From: JBBDNC01 sp040877875
GTDB taxonomy: Bacteria > Bacteroidota > Rhodothermia > Balneolales > Balneolaceae
Direction of reading: 5' to 3'
Length of the DNA: 29,531 bases
NCBI GenBank assembly: GCA_040877875.1
Contig: JBBDNC010000057.1
Coordinates: forward strand, 1 to 29,531
Shown: positions 23,789-29,531 of the stretch, piece after piece
How positions within the stretch are numbered: the first letter of the stretch is position 1
How the letters are laid out: every line of letters starts with the position of its first letter
Translations under genes and position numbers: made by a program
Notes under the pieces: model-generated
What the model was told of the DNA's origin: nothing
Databases searched by the model: none
Seen by the model: only the letters and a program-made list of their open reading frames with translations

Positions 23789-24844
23789 ATGTCATCGATG
23801 ATTCTTTTATCTATACTAAGTAGTATTGCCATTGGATTGTCCATTCCTGTCAATCAGATGTCTGTCTCTCTCCCTTTGGGAATGGATCGGGAAGGTTCTG
23901 TCGTGGCTGACAGTATAAGCCGTGAGGAGGTGATCCGGGAAGCCCGGTCGATTGGAACTGTAAACAGTTTGCTGATTGAAACCGGCGATGATCGAATTGT
24001 CGAAAGCTATTTTCGGGGAATGAGTGTCAACAGGGATGCGAATATTAAATCGGCCTCCAAGAGTATTCTCTCTCTTTTGGTGGGAATCGCCCTGGATGAA
24101 GGATTTCTCGAGAGTATCGATCAAACACTGGGGGATTTTTTCCCCGATTATTTTGATTCCAACCCGGATTCCCTGAAAGAATCCATTACCCTTAAACAGA
24201 TGCTGACAATGCGAACGGGCCTTGAAACGACCAGTTCGCGGAACTATGGGCGGTGGGTGATCAGTGATAATTGGGTGCGGTTTGTCCTCGACCAACCGAT
24301 AGTGGAAGATCCTGGCGGACGCATGGTTTACAGTACCGGTACATCTCACCTGATTTCGGTGATTCTTACCAGGGAGACCGGTATGAGTACCCGGGAGTTT
24401 GCCAACCGCTATCTTTTTGGCCCGATGGATATCCGGGTTGGCGGCTGGGATCGTGACCCGCAGGGATACTATATGGGAGGAAATAACATGGCCCTTCGTC
24501 CGGCAGACATGGCCAAGATCGGGCGGATGGTGATGAACCTGGGAGAATACAACGGTACCCGGATTGTGTCGCGCGAGTGGCTTCTTGACTCTTTTAAAAT
24601 TTATACCCGAAGCAATTACAATTCTTACAAATACGGCTATATGTGGTGGAGGGACCGGGTAGCGGATTACTATGTTATCTTTGCGTGGGGAAACGGTGGA
24701 CAATATATCATGATGCTCCCGGAACTGGATACTGTGGTTGCGATTACATCGGGAATCACCCGAAGCGGTGGACGTGGCTACCAACGGGAGATTTTCCGGT
24801 TCCTGGAGCAGACCCTCATTCCTTTTCTTGAACGGCAGGGATAA
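23789..24844 (+). CDS. Serine hydrolase, beta-lactamase/class C esterase family
   Basis: From ATG 23789 the product has 351 residues. A hydrophobic N-terminus (about 1-20, MSSMILLSILSSIAIGLSIP) suggests export. The catalytic tetrad is SASK (88-91), the second motif reads YST (181-183) where class C enzymes have Tyr-x-Asn, and GNGG (301-304) stands in for the KTG box. So the fold is secure, but the activity is more likely an esterase or peptidase than a beta-lactamase. MRTGLET and RPADMAKIGRMVMNLG are typical of this superfamily. A GTG at 23735 would extend the frame, but it lies inside a repeat and removes the signal from the end. The stop is 4 bp from that of the symporter gene on the other strand. 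Confidence 0.88.
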   Translation: MSSMILLSILSSIAIGLSIPVNQMSVSLPLGMDREGSVVADSISREEVIREARSIGTVNSLLIETGDDRIVESYFRGMSVNRDANIKSASKSILSLLVGIALDEGFLESIDQTLGDFFPDYFDSNPDSLKESITLKQMLTMRTGLETTSSRNYGRWVISDNWVRFVLDQPIVEDPGGRMVYSTGTSHLISVILTRETGMSTREFANRYLFGPMDIRVGGWDRDPQGYYMGGNNMALRPADMAKIGRMVMNLGEYNGTRIVSREWLLDSFKIYTRSNYNSYKYGYMWWRDRVADYYVIFAWGNGGQYIMMLPELDTVVAITSGITRSGGRGYQREIFRFLEQTLIPFLERQG

Positions 24845-24848
24845 GAAT

Positions 24849-26561
24849 CTATATTTTTTTAATAATCCACCAGAGGATTCCGATGCTTAACAAGGTGCAA
24901 ATGAGGGCGATCACCATCGATCCGAAGAAAAGCTGTCCCATTCCATAAAGGAAAACGATGATTGACAATGCACTGAGAACGACCATCCCGATCCCGCTCC
25001 AAAGCGATTCCGGTTCAACTCCCGAAATTTCAAAGGGTTTCCATCCCGGTCCGCCGGGTTTGACCCGGTTATAAAATGCCTGCAGCGTTTCAGGATCATC
25101 CGATTTGGTGAGGAAGGTTGTTGCGAGCCAGACAGCAGTGGTGATGATCATGGTAAAGATCATCTTATCTGCAAAACCTTCATATCCGATCCAACCGGCT
25201 GCATAACTGGCGACAGCCGCCGCTGCCATGGCGGAGATTTCGCTCCATGCATTGATACGCCACCAAAACCACCGGAGCATGTAGACCAGTCCGGTTCCGG
25301 CCCCGATCGACAGAATCGCCTCCCAGCCTCCGCGAACAGTTGAAAAAAAGAAGGATACCGTAACGGCGGAGACCATCATCAGGAGGGTCGTCCACCGTGA
25401 AATTCGTACATAATGTTTTTGGGCTTTACCGGAGGTTTCGAAATCTGATTCGGGCTTGATAAAAGGCTTGTAAAAATCGTTGACCACATAGGAAGCTCCC
25501 CAGTTCAAGTGGGTGGAAACCGTTGATACAAACGCTGAAAGGAAAGCAACGACCAACAGTCCCAGCAGTCCGGCGGGAAGAAGGTCCAGCATCATAAGCG
25601 GATATCCTGTTTCGGGGTCGTCCAGGGCCGGATAGGCAATCAATGCTGCCAGGGCGACTAAAATCCATGGCCAGGGGCGAAGGGCAAAGTGGGCGACGTT
25701 GAATAGGAGGGTACCGCCCACGGCATGGCGCTCGTCTTTGGCTGAAAACATCCGCTGGGCGATATACCCGCCGCCGCCGGGCTCGGAACCCGGATACCAG
25801 GAAGCCCACCACATCATTCCGACCCAGACAAGGGCCGTAGCCAGGGCAATTTCAGGATGGGTAAACGGGTTCAGGGAAAGAACCCAGGGATCGGCACCGT
25901 ATAGGGAGATCAGTTCGCTCTTCATCTCCGAGAGTCCGCCGACACTGTCTACCGCATACCAGGCCAGCAGAATCGATCCGGCCATCGCAATGATAAACTG
26001 AATGAAGTCGGTTACGACGACACCCCATAAACCGGAGATAGCAATATAGATGCCGATTAATACATAGAGGATCCCGATAATCAGCCACTGCTCCGCTCCT
26101 GTTAAGATTGTCAGTATTTTTGCCATTCCCACAGTGACCCATCCCAGAATGATGCAGTTGATCGGGAAGGCCAGGTAAAGAGAGCGGAATCCGCGTAAAA
26201 TTCGAGCCGGTTTGCCGCTGTAGCGAATGGAGATGAACTCCACGTCGGTGATGACATCCGCCCTTTTCCAGAGCTTGGCATAGAGAAAAACCGTGAATAG
26301 CCCTGAAAACATGAAATTCCACCAGATCCAGTTTCCGGCAATTCCCTCGGAAGCAACGATTCCGGTGACCGCAAGAGGGGTGTCGGCCGCAAACGTTGTA
26401 GCAACCATTGAAATGCCAATCAGCCACCAGGGTAAATTCTTTCCGCCGGTAAAATAATCGTCAAGAGTATCCTGTCCACGTTTGTGGGCGGCCCATCCGG
26501 CAACACCCATTAAAGTGATATATCCCAGAATTACCGTATAATCGAGCCAGTTAAATGGCAT
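24849..26561 (-). CDS. Sodium:solute symporter family protein
   Basis: This 570-residue inner-membrane protein of the SSS family has about 13-15 hydrophobic segments. DDYFTGGKNLPWWLIGISM (34-52) is the family N-terminal block, GIYIAISGLWGVVVTDFIQF is the classical SSS signature in the middle, and FLSAFVSTVSTHLNWGAS carries the Ser/Thr residues of the Na2 site. Sodium drives uptake of a solute that cannot be named from sequence (sugars, amino acids, carboxylates in relatives). The start ATG at 26561 gives the usual short N-terminus. It ends 4 bp from the convergent serine hydrolase gene; no other linked gene suggests the substrate. Confidence 0.93.
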   Translation of the reverse strand: MPFNWLDYTVILGYITLMGVAGWAAHKRGQDTLDDYFTGGKNLPWWLIGISMVATTFAADTPLAVTGIVASEGIAGNWIWWNFMFSGLFTVFLYAKLWKRADVITDVEFISIRYSGKPARILRGFRSLYLAFPINCIILGWVTVGMAKILTILTGAEQWLIIGILYVLIGIYIAISGLWGVVVTDFIQFIIAMAGSILLAWYAVDSVGGLSEMKSELISLYGADPWVLSLNPFTHPEIALATALVWVGMMWWASWYPGSEPGGGGYIAQRMFSAKDERHAVGGTLLFNVAHFALRPWPWILVALAALIAYPALDDPETGYPLMMLDLLPAGLLGLLVVAFLSAFVSTVSTHLNWGASYVVNDFYKPFIKPESDFETSGKAQKHYVRISRWTTLLMMVSAVTVSFFFSTVRGGWEAILSIGAGTGLVYMLRWFWWRINAWSEISAMAAAAVASYAAGWIGYEGFADKMIFTMIITTAVWLATTFLTKSDDPETLQAFYNRVKPGGPGWKPFEISGVEPESLWSGIGMVVLSALSIIVFLYGMGQLFFGSMVIALICTLLSIGILWWIIKKI

Positions 26562-26840
26562 GGAAGGTTGAGCTGTCAGTTGTAAGGTTAGGGCAATTCA
26601 GATATTTATATTATTGTATCTCAAACTTTACCAAAATAACCCGTCATGCCGCCTGCAATGTGAACCATTCGGGGACAAATGGAATTAAGGGAATATAGAA
26701 CAGCGAATCGGGAATGCAAACAGGGTTTCTATGAGTTGGATCCGTATTCAATACGGTATGCCTGTGAATGAGGCTCATTCGGCCTCATGTTTTTCAGGAA
26801 GTTCTCGTTCCCTGGCGAGTGAGACAGGATCAGGAGCTTT
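26562..26840. other. Intergenic leader between symporter and DUF72 genes
   Basis: The 279 bp have no gene I can support. AT-rich sequence lies near the symporter start (26600-26640), where its minus-strand promoter may be. Three hairpins that lead to the DUF72 gene are described in the next entry. Confidence 0.5.
26742..26794 (+). promoter_or_regulatory. Candidate attenuator-like hairpins before the DUF72 gene
   Basis: CCGTATT-C-AATACGG (26742-26756) forms a 7 bp stem. Further on ATGAGGC pairs with GCCTCAT (26768-26788) and is followed by GTTTTT, a terminator shape. GAATGA (26766-26771) can instead pair with TCATTC (26775-26780), which excludes the terminator stem. The group ends 47 bases before the gene. 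Whether it regulates anything is unknown. Confidence 0.35.
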
Positions 26841-27707
26841 ATGTCTATCAAAAAGTATCATATCGGAACCACACAGTGGGGCCTGAAGGACTGGGTAGGG
26901 TTGTTATATAAAAAGGACACGCGTCCGGACCAGTTTCTTTCTCAGTATGCCTCGGTTTTTAATGCCGTGGAGGGAAATACGACCTTTTACCGTGTCCCCT
27001 CTCCGGAAACGGTGCGAAAATGGGGAGAAGCGGTTTCTGACGGATTTAAATTTTGTTTCAAGTTCCCCCAACAGATTACTCACTACAAGCGGTTGAAGGA
27101 TGTCGGAGACGAGGTTCTCAGCTTTATTGAGTTGTTTGATCCGATTCGTGAGCACGTCGGACCGTTTCATATTCAGCTTGGCTCCCAATTCTCTTATGAT
27201 GAATTTGCCAAGCTGGAAGAGGTTTTGAATATCCTTCCCGCTGAATATAATTATGCCCTGGAAGTGCGTCACCCGGATTTCTATGACAAGGGCAAAAAAG
27301 AGAGCCATTTGCTTCATCTGCTCCGGGGACTCAATATCGACCGGGTGGTGTTTGATACCCGCAGGCTGTTTAGCCTGAAGAGCCATGACCCCTCTGTGAG
27401 GAAAGCCAGGCAGAAAAAGCCTGAGTTACCGGTTCGTTTTGAACCGACGGGGTCTCGTCCGTTTGTCCGTTTCGTCGGGGCGAATGATGTTTTAAATAAC
27501 GAAGCCTACCTGAAGGAATGGGCCATTGTTGTGGCTGACTGGATCCGGGAAGGGTTGCATCCTTATGTTTTTATCCACGCGCCGAATACCGTTCATGCCC
27601 CGGAGCTGGCCCGTCATTTTCATCGCCAGCTCTCCCGTCTGATTGAACTCAACCCCATGCCCGCCTGGCCTGCTGACCGTCAGGATGAACAACTGGGGTT
27701 ATTTTAG
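26841..27707 (+). CDS. DUF72 family protein (YecE-like)
   Basis: A 288-residue cytosolic protein of the DUF72/YecE family, a TIM-barrel group with no established reaction. HIGTTQWGLKDWVG (7-20), the FNAVEGNTTFYRVPS block (40-54), FKFCFKFPQQITH, ALEVRHPDFYD and the C-terminal FIHAPNTVHAPELA are the usual conserved stretches. Length is standard. GGAG lies 5 bases before the ATG. It is preceded by hairpins that could act as an attenuator and followed, after 262 bp, by prfC on the same strand. Function remains unknown. Confidence 0.92.
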   Translation: MSIKKYHIGTTQWGLKDWVGLLYKKDTRPDQFLSQYASVFNAVEGNTTFYRVPSPETVRKWGEAVSDGFKFCFKFPQQITHYKRLKDVGDEVLSFIELFDPIREHVGPFHIQLGSQFSYDEFAKLEEVLNILPAEYNYALEVRHPDFYDKGKKESHLLHLLRGLNIDRVVFDTRRLFSLKSHDPSVRKARQKKPELPVRFEPTGSRPFVRFVGANDVLNNEAYLKEWAIVVADWIREGLHPYVFIHAPNTVHAPELARHFHRQLSRLIELNPMPAWPADRQDEQLGLF

Positions 27708-27713
27708 TCACTC

Positions 27714-27729
27714 TACCGGCCGGCGGGTA
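27714..27729. repeat. Intergenic palindrome copy after the DUF72 gene
   Basis: TACCGGCCGGCGGGTA is a near-perfect palindrome of the same GC-rich family, 6 bp after the DUF72 stop. The rest of 27730-27969 holds no gene that I can support and no clear promoter. Confidence 0.5.
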
Positions 27730-27969
27730 CATCCAGAGGAGGGGGGATGATTTGCAGGGTGTCCGTTGATCATTTTATATGATTTCTGGTGTGTGGCGAT
27801 GGGTGTTCTATGGGGTAAATCTTGTTTTTGTGCTCTTGACGCTGCCCGTACTATTCCGGTGTGGTTTACATGAAGTACTTCACTCATTTAAATTACAGAT
27901 CGTACGTGATATCGAATCAGATACTTCGTATTTTATAAGTCTTTGCTAATTGGGAAAACCAGTTATGTT

Positions 27970-29531
27970 ATGGCCGGGACAACGGTAGATACTCAAAATA
28001 TTATTAAGGAGGCGGAGAAGCGCCGCACGTTTGCGATTATTTCGCATCCTGATGCCGGGAAAACCACTCTTACGGAGAAACTGCTCCTTTACGGGGGAGC
28101 TATACATGAAGCAGGATCCATTCGTCAGCGGAAAGCTTCCCGTTTTGCGGCGTCTGACTGGATGGCGATTGAAAAGGAGCGGGGGATTTCCGTTACCTCT
28201 TCTGTGCTTCGGTTTGAAAAGGACGGAATCAAATACAATCTGCTGGATACGCCCGGCCACAAGGATTTTTCGGAAGATACGTTGCGTACGCTGGTTGCAG
28301 CCGACTCCGGGCTGATGGTCATTGACGTCGCCAAGGGGGTGGAGGAACAGACGGAAAAATTGTTTGAAGTCTGCAAGATGCGGCAGGTACCTGTCATTAC
28401 GTTTGTGAACAAATGTGACCGGCCCGGTATGGAGCCTCTTGAAATTCTGAGCAATATCGAAAGCAAACTGGGTATTGAAGCCGTGCCTGCCAGTTGGCCG
28501 GTGGGATACGGACAAAAATTTCAGGGGATTTATGACCTGATCAACGGCAAGCTGCACCTCTATAAAAAAACCGATCACGGCGCCAAGAAGGCGGCAACCG
28601 AGATTACGGATCTTGAAGAGGGGCTTGGGTTAACCATCCTTTCCGAAACCGAAAAAAATCAACTCGAAGAGGAGATCCTGCTGATTGAGGATATGTTTCA
28701 GAGTATGGACCGGGAAAAGTTTGCCAGGGGGGATGTAACACCGGTCTTTTTTGGCTCGGCTTTGCATAATTTCGGCCTGGATGTTTTTCTGAATTATTTT
28801 GACCGCCTGGCCCCCTCTCCCCAACGTTATGAAAACGGCGGCGGAAACTTACGGGATCTTGACAAGCCCTTCAGTGGATTTATTTTCAAGCTGCAGGCGA
28901 ATATGAACCCGGATCATCGTGATTGCGCGGCGTTTGTAAGGGTTACTTCCGGGAAATTTGAACGGGGCCTTCAGGTGATCCATGCACAGACCGGCAAGAA
29001 GGTAAAGATGTCGACCCCTCACACGTTAATGGGGGACGAACGCCATATTATGGAAGAGGCCTATCCGGGCGATATCGTATCTCTGTTCAGTCCGGGGTTT
29101 TTCCGTATCGGCAGTACCCTTTATTCAGATGACCCGGTTGAGTTTAATGTCATCCCGTTGTTTACACCGGAACACTTTATGAAGGTTTCCACGAAAGATC
29201 CTTTTAAGAGGAAACAGTTACGGGAAGGCCTGAAGCAGCTATCGGAAGAAGGGGTCGTACACGTATTTGAGGTGCCCCGCGGAGTCGGAAACGAATTACT
29301 TCTCGGAACAGTGGGAATCCTCCAATTCGATGTAGTGGAACACCGGATGTTATCGGAATATGGGGTGGATCTCAACAAACAGATCATGAATTATCACTCT
29401 GCCCGGTGGCTGCCGGACGATGAATCGGTGGCCGATCAACTGACAAGCAGCTATTCGACTCATATCACCAGAGACCTGGAGGGGAATCCGATCGTTCTGT
29501 TTGAAAGCCAGTATGCATTGAATCAGGCCGA
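27970..29531 (+). CDS. prfC: Peptide chain release factor 3 (partial, 3' end beyond window)
   Basis: RF3 is a GTPase that removes RF1/RF2 from the ribosome after termination. The start is ATG 27970 (MAGTTVDTQNIIKEAEKRRT); an ATG 5 bases earlier is out of frame and closes after seven codons. GTPase motifs: SHPDAGKTT (25-33), RGISVT (71-76), DTPGH (93-97) and NKCD (147-150), all intact. FSGFIFKLQANMNP and RDCAAFVRV mark the second domain, and GILQFDVVEHRM is the typical RF3 C-terminal block. The window ends after about 520 codons; the family is near 525-540, so only the last few residues are missing. No partner gene is adjacent on the visible side. Confidence 0.96.
   Translation, partial: MAGTTVDTQNIIKEAEKRRTFAIISHPDAGKTTLTEKLLLYGGAIHEAGSIRQRKASRFAASDWMAIEKERGISVTSSVLRFEKDGIKYNLLDTPGHKDFSEDTLRTLVAADSGLMVIDVAKGVEEQTEKLFEVCKMRQVPVITFVNKCDRPGMEPLEILSNIESKLGIEAVPASWPVGYGQKFQGIYDLINGKLHLYKKTDHGAKKAATEITDLEEGLGLTILSETEKNQLEEEILLIEDMFQSMDREKFARGDVTPVFFGSALHNFGLDVFLNYFDRLAPSPQRYENGGGNLRDLDKPFSGFIFKLQANMNPDHRDCAAFVRVTSGKFERGLQVIHAQTGKKVKMSTPHTLMGDERHIMEEAYPGDIVSLFSPGFFRIGSTLYSDDPVEFNVIPLFTPEHFMKVSTKDPFKRKQLREGLKQLSEEGVVHVFEVPRGVGNELLLGTVGILQFDVVEHRMLSEYGVDLNKQIMNYHSARWLPDDESVADQLTSSYSTHITRDLEGNPIVLFESQYALNQA

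Noticed and set aside
23816..24784. 322-codon frame antisense to the serine hydrolase
   Set aside because: The plus strand carries SASK and the rest of the family pattern; the opposite product has a His/Pro/Ile-rich shadow composition.
1..29531. tRNA, rRNA and CRISPR arrays
   Set aside because: No cloverleaf with a TTCGA arm, no rRNA-like stretch and no regularly spaced direct repeats were found by eye; a dedicated covariance search could still find a small RNA.

Overview
The window looks like a chromosomal stretch from an aerobic bacterium of the Bacteroidota/Rhodothermota-Balneolota kind. This is an inference from four things: moderate GC content, mostly weak Shine-Dalgarno sequences, the mix of protein families (a TorF-like barrel beside Amt, a Tat-exported Gfo/Idh oxidoreductase, SirB1-like and YfiT-type proteins), and GC-rich palindromes scattered between genes. 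No rRNA, tRNA, CRISPR array, complete insertion sequence or phage gene was seen.

Layout. (1) 267-6918, plus strand: haem genes hemE, hemF, hemB, the membrane protease gene htpX, then hemL, followed by an MFS exporter gene. HemL makes 5-aminolevulinate, HemB condenses it to porphobilinogen, and HemE and HemF act later on uro- and coproporphyrinogen; hemA, C, D, the last oxidase and ferrochelatase are not here. (2) 10996-6932, minus strand: arginine deiminase, a site-2-type membrane protease, a small TPR-like lipoprotein, SmpB, an MmcQ/YjbR protein and a possible 55-residue ORF. (3) 11210-12061, plus: a SirB1-like protein. (4) 16036-12188, minus: a Tat-exported Gfo/Idh/MocA oxidoreductase and a 790-residue protein with two GT2 domains, the first apparently degenerate. 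(5) 16154-17348: a scar with two separate remnants of AAA/DUF4143-type ATPases on either side of a ParE-type toxin-antitoxin pair, next to the DNA repair gene tag. (6) 18172-18693, plus: a DinB/YfiT-type metal-dependent transferase. (7) 23362-18928, minus: a SulP anion transporter, an ammonium transporter and an outer-membrane barrel that ends at a clear intrinsic terminator. (8) 23789-26561: a serine hydrolase and a sodium:solute symporter, convergent with 4 bp between their stops. (9) 26841 to the end, plus: a DUF72 protein and prfC (release factor 3), the latter cut by the window edge just before its end.

Most genes are well-recognised housekeeping or transport genes. The less ordinary signals are the DUF4143 scar around the toxin-antitoxin pair, the GT2 protein with a degenerate first domain, a 15-codon ORF with a strong ribosome site that overlaps the hemB start, a family of intergenic palindromes, paired palindromes upstream of amt, a wobble-paired hairpin next to the scar, and competing hairpins upstream of the DUF72 gene. 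No wholly new multi-gene system is evident.
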